Part shown: positions 34,360-46,977 of the stretch, in pieces | How the letters are laid out: each line of letters begins with the position of its first letter | How positions within the stretch are numbered: position 1 is the first letter of the stretch | Translations under genes and position numbers: made by a program | The notes under the pieces: generated by a model | The model's database searches: none | What the model was told of the DNA's origin: nothing | The model's input: only the letters and a program-made list of their open reading frames with translations | Assembly: GCA_964059195.1 (NCBI GenBank) | Contig: CAXKWD010000006.1 | Location: 175,520,825-175,584,824 of the forward strand | Direction: 5' to 3' | Origin: Ectobius pallidus | Taxonomy: Eukaryota > Arthropoda > Insecta > Blattodea > Ectobiidae | Length of the DNA: 64,000 nt

Positions 34360-34960
34360 TAGGGATATTTAAGCGACCCACGCCGCCCGGGCCTTACAGG
34401 GACGCGACCTGTCGGGTGAGGGATTTTCCATGGATCACATACATACTTTTTTGACCAGACATGGAGGGAAAATGTCTGTCCATGTGTCTGTACGCGCGAT
34501 AACTCAAATACGCTTTATCGGATTTTCACGAAACTTGGTATACGCATTTCTAACGTCCATGGGAAGAAGCCTATTGATGCTGGACCAAATCGGTTGACCG
34601 GTACCGGATTAATATCCAATTTAGTGCCTATTTTATGGTAATATATTAGAAAGGCGCGATAACTCAAATACGCATTATCGGATTTTCACGAAACTTGGTA
34701 TACACATTTATAACGTCCATGGGAAGAAGCCTATTTATATTGGACCAAATCGGTTGACCAGGACCGGAGTAATGCCCAATTTAGTGCCTATTTTATGGTA
34801 ATATACTAATCAGAATTTATCAAATGCAAGTCAGTTATCATGACAACATATTGTTTTACAGTGTTCATATATGGGTTTGGATTTTGCAATACAGTTAGCT
34901 ATGACATATAACACTAATCCTTTACATAGCTTATCAAACTAGACCTTTGTTCTTCCTTAA
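34360..34960 (+). repeat. SINE I fragment followed by repeat E (two units)
   Basis: 34360-34460 has the SINE I tail block (AAGCGACCCACGCCGCCCGG). From 34470 two E units follow (CGATAACTCAAATACGC twice, CCATGGGAAGAAGCCTAT twice), then TTATCAAACTAGACC joined directly to TTTGTTCTTCCTTAAGCCC. This is the version of the flank without SINE T. Confidence 0.6.
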
Positions 34961-35464
34961 GCCCTGCTTGATGAATCGATCTGGAGCTTAACTCGGAAAT
35001 CGATTACAAAAATAACTTATTTTCTGCATATCATAATTGCAATTATCGCTGACTAAATAAAAGCATTCTGGGACTTTGTTACATCAGTTTACTATTAAAA
35101 TCTTCTGTCTACAAACAGTGGTGAACTACAGCACATTTTTCAACGGCCTGTGGGCGGAACAAACAGTGGATTGCAAGGATACATAATTACATGAGTCAGG
35201 GTGGGGTCCTGTTATGTAATGTCAGTGCCTTTCTCTGGCTCCGGGCCCCGGATACGGGCCAGCTTCCGGAACCTTCTGCACCCACGCCGATACAAGTCTG
35301 CACGCTTACCATTCCTCTGGCAACGCAAACCGAACTAGACCACACAACTCAATAAACTCAAGGATGCGATTTTATCTGATAAAGCAACAGCTCGTTGCTG
35401 GAAATATAAGACATCAATATGCATTGATTAACACGTCGCACGCTGCCAGTGAACAAAATAAAAA

Positions 35465-35690
35465 CACACCCCTATAATATAAAGCTATATGGCTGACTCA
35501 CTCACTCACTGACATTAATGTTTGCCCACTTCCAGATGAGCTAGAAACTTGAAACTTGGTACACATATAGCTTTTAGGCTGTAAACCACGGGAAAATTTC
35601 AAAAAGTTTACTTATTTTAATTTTTAGCCCTAAAAACCCCCGAACAAGGGCTTGGTTTCCATGGCAACTTTTATAAACCGGTATCTATTA
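35465..35690. repeat. Dispersed repeat D, copy 2
   Basis: Second copy of the repeat at 10047-10335, with the CTCACTCACTCACTGACATT run and the block TTGGTACACATATAGC. Confidence 0.5.
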
Positions 35691-35699
35691 TTGAATATT

Positions 35700-36065
35700 T
35701 CGGCTGCGGTGGTCTAGAAGTAGCGAGCCCGCCTCTAGATCCGAAGGTCGCGGGATCAAACCCGACCGCGGTCGATGGATTTTCCGGGACGTAAAAATCC
35801 TGGGCACGGAATCCTCCGGGAGGGACTTTAAACCTCGTAGATTTACGGACTAAATTAGATCCTCTGGACAAAATATCTCGGCCCTTTCACGTCCAAGTAA
35901 TACCTTAGTTTCCGGAGGGGGTTCAGGGGCGATGGGCTTACCACCTGTCCCTCTGCCCTCTCTAGGAAAATAAGCGTAACAAAATTCACATCGGTAAACA
36001 GAAACCTCCACTTGGAGGCCCTTCGCCCCAACATGGGGGCACAGGATTCGAGAGAGAGAATTGAA
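35700..36065 (+). mobile_element. SINE family F, near full length
   Basis: tRNA-like head: GCGGTGGTCTAGAAGTAGCG (box A) and GGTCGCGGGATCAAACCCG (box B). The body has AAAAATCCTGGGCACGGAAT, CTCTGGACAAAATATCTCGG, CCCTTTCACGTCC and GGCGATGGGCTTACCA. A headless copy is at 44515-44780. Confidence 0.7.
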
Positions 36066-36259
36066 TATAATGGCATTTGCTAGTTGAAATTTATAATTTC
36101 AATCTTAACTGTATTTACTTAAGATAACATCAGGCAGCTGCATGATGTTCAAGATTAAAGTACTACTAGTTTTTACAGTTGGTATTCTTGTAAGTTCTGA
36201 AGTAACATTGCTATCATATAATATTATGTTCATCTCTTAAACAGCGGGGAGACAAATTA

Positions 36260-36894
36260 CCGTATTTTACGGACCATAAGACGCACTTTTGTACCTTGAA
36301 AACAGAGCCTTAAATGTTGGCTGCGTCTAATGATCCGAAGTACACTAAAAAAAATTAAAATTATGGTGAATATTGCCGGTATATCATAGTTATACACAAG
36401 GTATTGTAAATAATAAGACACTTACAAATTTTAGCATAGAGTGTACATTAGTGCACTTGTCACAATTTTAAAATGAGGGTAGCTCGAAGCCAAGTATACA
36501 ATGCGAAAAGAAAGGAATTTGAGTTCTTTTATACGAAAGGAGTTGTCTCCACCGTGTGGTTTAAATGAAGGCAATGACTTCTAAACAACCTTATCCCATT
36601 ACACTTACAATATGCTGAATTGAGGGTTAGAGGGTGTAAAAGTATTTTTAGTCTTTTATGAGAAATCAGTCATTTGTTAAAACTTAAGCGATGTCACTTG
36701 TAGGCTACAGAAGACATTTTCGTACAACACAGGTTTTAAGTTAGAAGTGATTTGCACTGATTCCGTTGTACAAAGTTATAATTTGTGTATGCAATGAAGT
36801 ATATTAAATTTTTCGTTTAGAGTCACATTTAATTTCTTTTCCTTTAAATTTCCATGCTAAAATCAAGGTGCGTCTTATGGTCCGTAAAATACGG
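36260..36894. mobile_element. TA-flanked MITE (CCGTATTTTACGGACCATAA ends)
   Basis: CCGTATTTTACGGACCATAA GACGCAC at 36260 is inverted at the right end (GTGCGTC TTATGGTCCGTAAAATACGG, to 36894), with the dinucleotide TA on each side (36258-36259, 36895-36896). CCGTATTTT..ATAAGACGCAC ends recur in many animal genomes on short non-autonomous DNA elements; the TA duplication favours the Tc1/mariner/pogo group, which I infer. 635 bp, non-coding. Confidence 0.8.
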
Positions 36895-36899
36895 TACGT

Positions 36900-39080
36900 A
36901 TTTTATAAATGTCAACAACCCTTCTGGGAGGTACATACGGATACAGATTGGACCTTGAAAGGTCCAGTACTTGGGCAAGGTCGTACGAGTTAGTAACGGA
37001 GGTGTTTCTTTTTTCTTAAATGTGACCTTCACACTTTCGCTTTACGTCTGGGTCAAAGAGGGAAGACCCCAAGGCTAGTATATGGAAGGTTGTCTCGTTC
37101 GACGCGCATGCGTGTTGAGCACGAGGAATGTGACGTGGCCCGTAGCCCTGCACAGGATTTAAACAGCTACACACAATGGAAATGATGGGAATAAAACTTA
37201 TTTTTAACTACAATAATACATGTATCTGTAAAGATATACTACATATGATCTTACAGGGGTTATGGCTTAATAGAGAGACCACTTCTGAGTGCTCAGACCT
37301 CAATGAATAAGCTGTAACAAAATATAATGAGACGTTTGAAACAAATTAAAATATTTAAGCGGCTGGTTTCTGTAAAACATACTGTGGATCACAAAATAAA
37401 GAAAACACACAGAAACCCTACATTTCTCTGGCAAGGGATCTCTCTTTAAATTTATTGGGGTACTTTTACAACTCTGTTTGGTTATGACTAAGAAAATGGG
37501 AAGTATACTACGCTTTTTTTTTGTCTCGCAGAGGCAAGTTTACCCTTCTGTAAATAAATCTATATTCATTCACATTTCCAATAGAAACTTAAAGGGCCTG
37601 TCCATTTTATTTATAGAAACCAGCAGACAGGCAGAAAATCTTCCTTGTTGAGCTGACCACCTACACTATATTTGACAAAAAATGTTCTATTAAAAAATTC
37701 TCGTCCCTAAAAGATGGGTTAAAGGTTAGAAATTTGGTTTTACCCTTCAGATGTAAAAAAAAAAAAATATATATATATATATACATTGTGAAGCGACACT
37801 CCCTTTTCAAAAATCTTCAAAAAACTAGTTCACAGGCAGCAGTATAGTTTCAAGTGTTGTGCACAAGTGCTGTGTTTATATTGATTCAAAGTTTTATTAT
37901 TATTTTATTATAAGCGCGTCTTAAAATCCATTTTTACTTGAAAAATATTACTAAGTTACTCAGTATTGAGTCTTGGATTGTTCGACCATTTAAATGCTGT
38001 CGGTCGGTATACATTTAAAGATATACCTGTTAACATTTATGACGTGATCACTTTGAATCATTTGTAAATGTTTATTTCAAAATGTTCTACAAACAGTACA
38101 CAGACTGGTTTTTAATATATTAATTGTTATTCCGTGCGCATATTTTATTTGGCTACATCTTCCAGTTTTATAATATAATAATATACATCTTCCAGTTTAT
38201 AATATAATAGTCATTCCGTGCGCACATTTTATTTGGCTAAATCTTCCAGTTTTTTGTCTCTGGAAAGCATTATTCCAAGCTGTTAACTTTTAAAACTTCT
38301 ATTCTTCTTTGGTTTTAATAATTGTTTAGTATCTACGATTACACGCTCTGTAATTAAATTGTGTCAAATACATTGCAATCAGAAGTGTATTGGTTCATCT
38401 TATAGATGTTTAATTTAACTTAATTTCATGTAAAATAAATAAATATAGAAAATATACAATCTAATTGAGAAATTTATTTTTCTAAGTCAAGACGAATATC
38501 GCAAAATATGCAAAAGTCTATTCTTTTCAAGTCTCCTTCCATAAATTAGACTAATTTACCTGGAATAAGTAATCATAAAATTAAAAACCTTTCAAGCATA
38601 ATCTGAGCTATATCTGCTAGACTACTTTTTTTATCAGTCAGACAAACTTTTTCCTAACTTCGTAAAGCTGTACTATTCTTATTTGTACCTGTATTAAATA
38701 TTTATTTTAATTTGTGTTAAATCCTCTTTATATGCAGGGTCGTATGCATTCTATCTTCACATCGGAAACATGTATTAGGGGCCTATTGTTGGTAAAACGA
38801 TGGTGTTTTCGTGTTATTTCTTCCATCATTACCATTGTATGTAGCTGCTTAATTCTCGCGCGGGCTGTGGGTGACGTCACACAGCAATGTAGGACTCTCC
38901 CCACAGCTCTTACGGGAACGAGCCAACCTTTCATATACTAGCCTTGGGAAGACCCTGCCGACACATCCAGACAAATTTCCGCTGTATTAAGGTTTGTTCC
39001 AGTAGATAAAACTACATCATACAAAGAAACATGGCTGCTTACGTATTTGCGTGTTTAATGTTAAATAAAGCCTTTTTAGA
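36900..39080. other. AT-rich stretch, no gene seen
   Basis: No coding signal or terminal repeats. A direct duplication of about 80 bp lies at 38132-38260 (CCGTGCGCA(T/C)ATTTTATTTGG and ATCTTCCAGTTT twice). A GC-richer island at 38850-38930 contains a perfect TGACGTCA (38872-38879). Confidence 0.5.
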
Positions 39081-39082
39081 TT

Positions 39083-39604
39083 AAGGGTGTTAACACCGAA
39101 ATATTTTACCGGTATATAGAGGGGACATAGACAAGCAATTTTTATTGGGAGATTTTTGCTCTATGACGTAAAATGTGAATGCTACAGGGCATTAAAGTCA
39201 TTACAATTTGGTGCTCAATAATGAAGGGAAATAGGGTTAAAATTTTCATTAAATTGACTTCATGCCTTCTTAGTGATCGATAAAAACCTGATTCTTAACC
39301 ATTCATCCACAGCTATTACATAATTTAGAGTTTTCATCATCTGCAAAATTTACAGACTAATCACATGACTGGCCGCCACTGCATTAGTGTTTTTTTATTC
39401 ATAAGTCCAGTGTTAACAACGAAGTTCCTTTGTTTTCCATTTTTTTCAAATGTTAGAAGTCAGTGGCGGCCATGCCCTAGGAGATTTTATGCTGTAACAG
39501 GAAAAATTGATTCCTCAGAGCAAAAATCTCTGAATAAAAGTTGCTTGTTTATGTCTCCTCTATACACAGGTAAAATATTTTGGTGTTATTCATTAACACC
39601 CTGT
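39083..39604. mobile_element. MITE family P, full copy
   Basis: Inverted ends GGGTGTTAACACCGAAATAT..TTTACC and GGTAAAATATTTTGGTGTTA..CATTAACACCCTG, with about 80 bp of near-continuous inversion (GGGGACATAGACAAGCAA inside). It matches 45912-46445 throughout. The 129-residue frame at 39365-39754 runs through the element and beyond and is not conserved in the other copy. Confidence 0.75.
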
Positions 39605-39611
39605 AGCCTAT

Positions 39612-39890
39612 ATTTTGAATTACATATAAAAGTGGGCGACTCCTACTTCACTATCGCTTTACATGAAAGCAAATCATTATTGGCTATTTTTTCGAAAACA
39701 ATTCTAATGTTTTTGTTTAAATTTTGCACAGGAAGGGCTTATCCTAAGAGATAAAACTTTAATTTGAAACTTTTTTGAAAAAATTCTCTGAAGGGTAATT
39801 ATAAGCCACCCACTGTTTGTAGAAACTCAGTTTTGTCTGTTGAACAAGAAACCTTTGCATCAGGTTGGAACAACTGAATACGACCTCTTA
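39612..39890 (+). repeat. Repeat L fragment
   Basis: Contains GCTTATCCTAAGAGATAAAA, TCTCTGAAGGGTAATTATAA and GCCACCCACTGTTTGTAGAA, as in 30030-30390. Confidence 0.45.
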
Positions 39891-39892
39891 TT

Positions 39893-40680
39893 AAGTGCCA
39901 GCATGGTATTATATGAGATTGTGTGGGGGACGAAAAAATGTCTGTCCGTCTGTCTGTTTCTCTGTCTGTACGTGTGCCTGTACGCGCCATAACTCAAATA
40001 CGCTTTTTCGGATTTTCATGAAACTTGGAAAACACATTTATAATGTCCATGGGAAGAAACCTATTGATATTGAACTAAATCGGTTCACCGGTACCGGAGT
40101 AATGCCCAATTTAGTGCCTATTTTAATAGATTATAGTAGAAAGGCGCAATAACTCAAATACTCCGTATCGGATTTCCATGAAACTTGGTATACACATTTA
40201 TGACGTCCATGAGAAGTACCCTATTGGATTTGAACCTAATCTGTTGACCGGTACCGGAGTAAAACCCAATTTAGTGTGTATTTTAATGACGCGGTAACTC
40301 AAACACGCTTTACCGGATTTTTATGAAACTTGGTATTGACATTTATAATGTCCGTGGGAAGACGTCTATTGATATTGGATAAAATCGGTTGACCTGTTTC
40401 GGAGTAATGCTCAATTTAGTGCCTATTTTATGGTAATATACGTATTCGAAAGAATTTATGAAATGCAAATCAGTTATCATGACAACATAGCCTATTGTTT
40501 TACTGTGATCTTATAAGGCTCTGGAAATTAAAATACAGTTAGGTATGACAAAAAAAACACTATTGCTTTACATGCGCTTATCCAACTAGACCGTTAAACT
40601 GACCCAGGTGGCCGAGATGGTAACGTCTTTGCCTCACATTCCGGAGTTCCAGGTTCAAATCCCAATTTGACTTTTTTTTT
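39893..40680 (+). repeat. Repeat E with its 5' leader and a SINE T insertion
   Basis: Begins TATTAAGTGCCAGCATGGTA, then GTGTGGGGGACG and a CTGTCTGTCTG run, then three E units (about 39985, 40145, 40290). The flank ATTTATGAAATGCAAATCAG follows, and at 40593 a tRNA-SINE head (CAGGTGGCCGAGATGGTAAC, box B GGTTCAAATCCC). This copy shows the order leader - pyrimidine run - units - SINE. Confidence 0.65.
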
Positions 40681-41229
40681 GTATTCTGCATATTGCAATC
40701 ATAGATGATTAAACAAAAACATACTGGCACTTTGTTACATCAGTTTACCTGATTTTATTATATTTGTACTTATATAATGGGTATCTCGTAAAACTTGACT
40801 GGAACCATGAACCCAAGATGTCGTTACGAATAAATTCGTACCGTAGTCGAAAATACGACATAGTCCCGATAGCAAATAATATAGTCCCAAATAAATTCTT
40901 ACCTAACATGTATTTGGGCAATGCAATTTTCTCACTTCACATTCTGATATAAAATAAAGGTTAGTGTTCGCCTTGCAACACTTAGAGCCCGTTGAAAGAA
41001 AAGCGTTTTCGAGGAAATTAAGAAAATTAGTATTTTCTTCATGTATAGCTTGAGTTTGTAAAGGTAGGAGATAGTCTTCCACAATACAATCTTGAAGTGT
41101 TACAAAGAATACCAAAATATGAACTGGGCAAGGAAACTGTAAAGTTAATAAAATATTACTTGGATTTTCAGGCACATAGACTTGGGACTGGTGTTTTTTT
41201 GTTATCTGTAGCAGACATTCCAATCCCCC

Positions 41230-42170
41230 AGCTCAGATTTTAAGCTTAATACATATTTGTTTACTTTTACTTAGTGTGTTATTGTAAACCATACCTCTGT
41301 ACTCTTCATCGCCCTTCCATCTTCTACCAAACTCTTGCAATGGAATCTTATCCTGAATATTCCTAGGTTACACGTCATTTTCTTGGGAAGAACCTATGGA
41401 GAATTAAACAGAATTTTTTTGATTAACAACTTTTACGTCAAAGCAGCCTACACATTCATGTTAATACTAGATCCTTCGAACACTAGATTCCGGCGTGTTA
41501 GCACAACTTGAAGTCATGTAAGCACAACAACAAATTTCTACTTCTGTCATGCGGATCAAACCAATAATAGAACACACACCTTCATGTCCTGCAAGCAGTC
41601 CAATCCTTCAGTCAGTATTCCGTCAATTTCGGCATCCTTCAAGCACATGATAACCGTTAAGTTAGCCCAATCTGTTGTTTTATTAGTAGTTAAAACCGTT
41701 ATGTTACCACCGCACCCTTTTTATCATCCACAAGTAGATCAAGCTAGCCATGATATCTCCACGATGATCGTGATCAATCATCATGTGGAAATATTTTTCA
41801 ACTAACGATCACAGCATGTTGGCGCATTTAGCGATGATAACTATACATGAGCCTAGCTTTACCAGCGGAGTCAAGCACCTGAAGGTATACCGGAAAATAG
41901 GATACCAACTTAGCATGGTTCTATTTTTGCTTCCGGTCATCACACCGTGACAGGTGTGTAAGATGCTACTTTATCGGTGCCAGCTTTGCGAAGGGAAATT
42001 AGCCTAGCACTCTAGGGAACTGCACTAACTATGAATGTGTTCAGCTGTTGTAACGCAGGGCCTCTTCGCATATAGATATTGAATTTCGTACATCTGTGTG
42101 AAAATTATTAGTACTTAGCTTAAGTATAGGCGATGAATAACTTCAGTCCATTCGCTGTAGGCAAAAATCC
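41230..42170. other. No recognisable feature
   Basis: Unique-looking sequence of mixed composition. Short open frames (for example 41584-41805) show no family resemblance. Confidence 0.45.
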
Positions 42171-42177
42171 ACTCCAT

Positions 42178-43070
42178 GTAGCTTTTTAGAACCTGAAGAT
42201 AAATACAATTATGTAAGCATTTATTTATTTTGAAATAGTTTTCAACTTGAATTGCAGTGTAATTTTGTATCGAATTTTCACGATTCCGGGGACCACTCAA
42301 CGTATATTTATTCTGAAAATCCCGATATGAAAGTTCCCGATCTAACACAATAGTTTTCCCTACGGTTAGAGATAGTAAAATATTTCACTTACAAAGAAAC
42401 TTCTTATTGTGTGTGGGATGTTCTAGACAACATTTTCTTTGTAAATCCTTGCATGAACTATAAATTAATTTTAAATCCACTAAATATTTTTTAAATGAAA
42501 GTCTATTCTCATGTTGCTAGGTAACTGACAATAATAATAAAATGTTTGTTGCCTCGGGGACAACAAAATACAATCACGGGATATTTCTTGGCACATAATG
42601 CCACTGAACGAAATAAAAACATTATTTTATACAACATAGCTTTTTAGAACCTGAAGATAAATAAAATTATGTAAGCATTTATTTATTTTAGCAATTGATT
42701 TCAACTTGAATTGCAGTTGAATTTTGTATCGAATTTTCACGAAAATCCCGATATGAAAGTTCCCGATCTAACACCACAATAGTTTTCCCTACGGTTAGAG
42801 AAAGTAAAATATTTCACTTACTAGAAACTTCTTAATGTGTGTGGAAAGTTCTAGACAACATTTTCTTTGTAAATCCTCGCATGAACTAGAAATTAATTTT
42901 AAATCCACTAAATATTTCTTAAATGAAAGTCTACTATCATGTTGCTAGGTAACTGCCAATAATAAAACATTGTTGCTTAGGGGACAACAAAATACATTCA
43001 CGAAACATTTATTGGCACATGCGAACAGAGTAAAAACTTTATTTTATACAACATACAACAATTCTTCCAT
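42178..43070. repeat. Direct tandem duplication of a ~460-bp unit
   Basis: Unit 1 (about 42178-42639) and unit 2 (about 42640-43070) share GCTTTTTAGAACCTGAAGAT, CCCGATATGAAAGTTCCCGA, GTTGCTAGGTAACTG and TTATTTTATACAACATA. Unit 2 lacks about 35 bp present in unit 1 near 42290-42320. The units are about 90% alike, and no coding frame is kept. Confidence 0.75.
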
Positions 43071-43640
43071 ATCTTTACGTTTCATGCCTCCTTAAGTACG
43101 AAACCACCGCCCGTTCAAAAATAAAAAATGTTTGTGATATACTGTATATATCTATATATTTACACGCTAGCGGCCATAATTTTGCAGATATTTGAACCAA
43201 ATTTTATGATGTTATTTCTAGGCCCAATAGTTCGGACAAGTTCGTAAATGAGCAAAATTAGACCAAGGGGAGGGTCGGGGAGGGGGTTGAAATTTTGAAA
43301 AATTTATATCTCGGCTCCTATGAATTATAGAGGGAAACTTTGTTTGAATAAATTAGAGTACTCCCTATGGAGTTCACAGTGACACCAATGATTCGGGGGG
43401 TTTGGGGGTACGAGTGGGGGTGGGGGGGATGGAAATTCGAAAGTTTTGAAACCACGTGTTGTGGGGTGTCGTTGAAAAGCTCTTGATGAGTACTCTACAA
43501 ATCAATAACTAGTTTCTCCATAGTTCTCATATAAGGCGAGATTTGAATGTTTGTAAAAGTGCTCGTTCCTCTTTTTTTGCAGTTATTATTGCGGGTTTGT
43601 CATGCCAAGGCTAAAGAAGAAGAGTGCTGCGCACTCTGAA
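43060..43640 (-). repeat. Dispersed repeat K, inverted copy
   Basis: Inverted match to 3420-4000, including CCACCGCCCGTTCAAAAA, CCAATAGTTCGGACAAGTTC and the G-rich counterpart of the C-rich blocks. A repeat L fragment follows (43630-43720). Confidence 0.55.
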
Positions 43641-44219
43641 TACATGCTCTTTGCAATACGGCCTCTTATTCTATATCAGAATGTGAAGCGAGAAAGATGT
43701 ATTGGCCATGCTTAGAGTAAAGATAGTTATGGGAGTGCAGTAATCAGATTTACGAGGACATGATGCGAAGATTTTCAAAATAAAACTCACTAAGCCACAA
43801 AAGCGTGATAACTTTTCTCTGATTTCCTCAGGTTTAATATAACGTATTACGCCACAGTTAAATTCTTTCCTCATTGCCATGCGTTACATAAGTCTGAGCA
43901 CTTTCATCGCCATCTTGTAACTGGGGCGATCTGTATCATGAACGCTGCAGTAAGACAACAATAAATACGGGCCTAATTAATAAAGTGGCACATCACATAA
44001 AGGCTATACAAATATATGTCTGTTTGTTTGGTGTGTTCCCAACCAAAACTACGGCACGCAGAGATCTGAAAGTTTTGAACACGAGGGTCCTAAGCCACTT
44101 CATTCTCCTTGACAATGGACCCTCAGATCGACTTCAAAACGGCGGAATTTTTCAAAACAACTAAAATATATTCGCAGGCCTTACAATTATAAAGAAATAG
44201 CATACAGTATTTTAAAAAT

Positions 44220-44440
44220 AACGAGCATTTGATAAATTCTTTCTAATATATTACCATAAAATAGGCACTAAATTGGGAATTACTCCGGTACCGGTCAACA
44301 GTTTTGGTCCAATACCAATAGGCTTCCTCCCATGGACGTTATAAATGCGTATACCAAGTTTAATGAAAATCCGATATAGTGTATTTGGGTTATCACCGCG
44401 TACAGACACACGGACGGACCATCCCCCACACAATCTCATG
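44220..44440 (-). repeat. Repeat E, single inverted unit with leader
   Basis: Minus strand: leader end CATGAGATTGTGTGGGGGAT, then one E unit (CCGGTACCGGAGTAATTCCC). The frame at 44251-44439 is a read-through of the repeat. Confidence 0.6.
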
Positions 44441-44514
44441 AAGTACCATTCTGGTACTTAATTATGGGAGAAAAGGGGAAATTTATTACGATTTTGTGAA
44501 TGTAATTTAATAAA

Positions 44515-44780
44515 AATTCCGGCGCGGTCGATGGATTTTTCAGGGTGTAAAAATCCTGGGGACGGAGTCCTGGGGGGCCGTGTCGTAGATTTACGGCACA
44601 TAAAAGACCTTCAAACTTAAATTAGAGCCTCTGGACAAAATTTCTCGGCCCTTTCACGTCCGGAGGGGGGGGGGTTTGAGAGGCGATGGGCTTACCATCT
44701 GTCTCTCTGCCCTCTCTCGGAAAATAAGCGTAACAAAATTCACACAGGTAACAGAAACTTCCATTTGGAAAACCTTCACC
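44515..44780 (+). mobile_element. SINE family F, headless copy
   Basis: Starts within the head at GGCGCGGTCGATGG, then AAAAATCCTGGGGACGGAGT, CTCTGGACAAAATTTCTCGG and GGCGATGGGCTTACCATCTG. Confidence 0.65.
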
Positions 44781-45911
44781 CCAACACAGGGGATGTAGGA
44801 CACCGGAAATTTAATAAAAATGATAGTAAAGTTGATGGACAATGGATTCAGAATGCAAGAAATCTGATGAAATGTCAATAGACTTTTAGAGGCATATATT
44901 TTTATTTATAATCCTTTATTGCAATATTATTGGCGTTGTATTAGGACTGTTGTTGAAATAACTATGATTTCATACTATTATTTTTTTAAAACCTTTATAA
45001 CACTTACTAAGTAAGCAGTGATAACTGTAACAGACAGTTAATATGAATGAAGTTAAATACTTTTTAGCACGACTTAACTAATTAGTGGTACTTACGAATG
45101 TTGTTGCCATGGATCGTAAGTTGACATTCCCGCACGCAATCTTGTGGCTATGGAAACAAAACAAATTTCCATGCGGTAAGAGTTTCCGTGCGGTAAGAAT
45201 TTACTTACGCCACACATCATAGTACAAGCCTTTATGGACAAGGCCCCCTAGGACAAATATTTGGTTCCCATAACAACAAACACATGCGAATCATTTTCTG
45301 AAATAAACATCTATCTTCAATAATGTATATAGACCTACATAATGTTTTCAGGTAATATCTGAATTAATATAATTAAATTGATATAAATAATCATCGTGCA
45401 AAAAATAGCATGCAATACTCGTGCCGTAAGCGCATAACGGATCTCGGAAAATTAAAAAAAAAACTCTTTCCTCGATCCATATGCATCGCTTACGGCACTT
45501 GTATCGCAATATACTATTTCGGCGGCCTTCAAGTTGACTTACCTAAATTAATTTGACCCCCACTTCCGGCAAAGTCGAACAGGAGGCCATGCATTTTATA
45601 TAAAGTTGTGTTAAATTAACTTTGACCTTCATTGTTTCTTTCAGTGACTCTGGTTCTAAGCCTTTCAATCATGGCTAAGTCGTGTCGAACACATGTCCCG
45701 TTGGATTGTGTAACCTGTCCCATTCGTCCTTCACCCGCTGCTTTTTACGGATTTCTTTTGTTAAAGCTGTTCCTTTCACTCGGCTGTTACACAAGCTTCA
45801 AGCTAGAGGCGGACATAACTTCAACTTGAAACAGTGAAAGTAATTGCCAATCCATAGGCTAGCGGAATCACTTATGTCTGCACCTTACTGCATCGCGTCG
45901 GCTTCAATATA

Positions 45912-46445
45912 CAGAGTGTTAAAGTATAACACCGAAATATTTTACCTGTGTATAAAGGGGACATAGACAAGCAACTTTTATTAGGGGATTTTTGCTCTGT
46001 GGATTCAATTTCTCCTGTTACAGCATAAAATCTCCTAGGGCAAGGCCGCCACTGACTTTTAACATTTGAAAACATGCAAAACAAATGAACTTCGTTGTTA
46101 ACATTGTAGTCAGTAGTTATGAATAAAAAAACTAATGCAGTGGCGTCCAATCATGTGATTAGTCTGTAAATTTCGCAGACTATGGAAACACTAAATTATG
46201 ATATAGCTGTTGAGAGTGATTAAGAATCGGGTTTTTATCGAGCACTAGGAAAGCATGAAGTAAATTTAATGAAAATGTTAGTTCTATTTTGCTTCATTAT
46301 TGACTTATGAGCACCAAATTGTAATTACTTTAATGCCCTGTAGCATACACATTTTACGTCATTGATAACAAATCTCCTAATAAAAGTTGCTTGTCTATGT
46401 CCCTTCTATACACAGGTAAAATATTTCGGTGTTACTAACACTCTG
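45912..46445. mobile_element. MITE family P, full copy with TATA flanks
   Basis: Ends CAGAGTGTTA (45912) and TAACACTCTG (to 46445), followed inward by an ~75-bp inverted block with ACACCGAAATATTTTACCTG and ACATAGACAAGCAACTTTTA. TATA flanks both sides (45908-45911, 46446-46449), a likely 4-bp target duplication. The superfamily is not assigned. Confidence 0.75.
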
Positions 46446-46811
46446 TATATACCAGATGATAAGGCCGTCGCAAGGGCTGGGAAAATCTGTGTACTATTAG
46501 GTGAATTTTTACCGGGGCAGCAGTAAAATGCCACAACATTCAGGTTTCGCTGCTAGAGTACGCTGTATGCAATTTATACCACCAGTGTGAAGGACTGCAT
46601 AAAGCACATAGCCTTAACCAAAATAAAAATTAAATTTCTCTGAACCGACTGTGCTATTAGGATGAAATCTGACATAAAAACTCCATAAGTAATGGAGAAC
46701 CTACAGTGAAAAATTCAGACCTCTATGCCAAAGGTCCTCGGAGCAGTAAGCAAGCATACATGGTCTACCTCACTGAAAGACATTGACGTCAAATACACTA
46801 ATGTGAGAGAC

Positions 46812-46920
46812 ACTAATCTAGTGATTTTGTGACCGGACTTATTTTCGTGAATACGTATCTACATGTTGATTGTTACTGTACAATAACAGTGGAAGCCCAG
46901 TCACAAAATCACTAATTAGT
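46812..46920. mobile_element. 109-bp palindromic mini-element
   Basis: ACTAATCTAGTGATTTTGTG ACCGG is mirrored by CCAGTCACAAAATCACTAAT TAGT, about 28-bp arms with few mismatches around a 52-bp middle. It is too short to hold anything else. Confidence 0.6.
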
Positions 46921-46977
46921 ACTGCATATGACATAACTTGTCTGTCAGTGGAGTAGACTATTAAAGGTTAGTGAATC

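Noticed and set aside
35700..35770. Possible tRNA gene
   Set aside because: Strong A and B boxes, but it continues into a SINE body that is repeated at 44515-44780.
38850..38930. GC-richer patch with TGACGTCA as a possible promoter
   Set aside because: No coding region or initiator next to it, and a similar TGACGTCAC stands at the end of the hAT element near 57337; it may be transposon debris.
39365..39754. 129-residue frame
   Set aside because: Starts inside MITE P and ends in repeat L; not conserved in the second MITE P copy.
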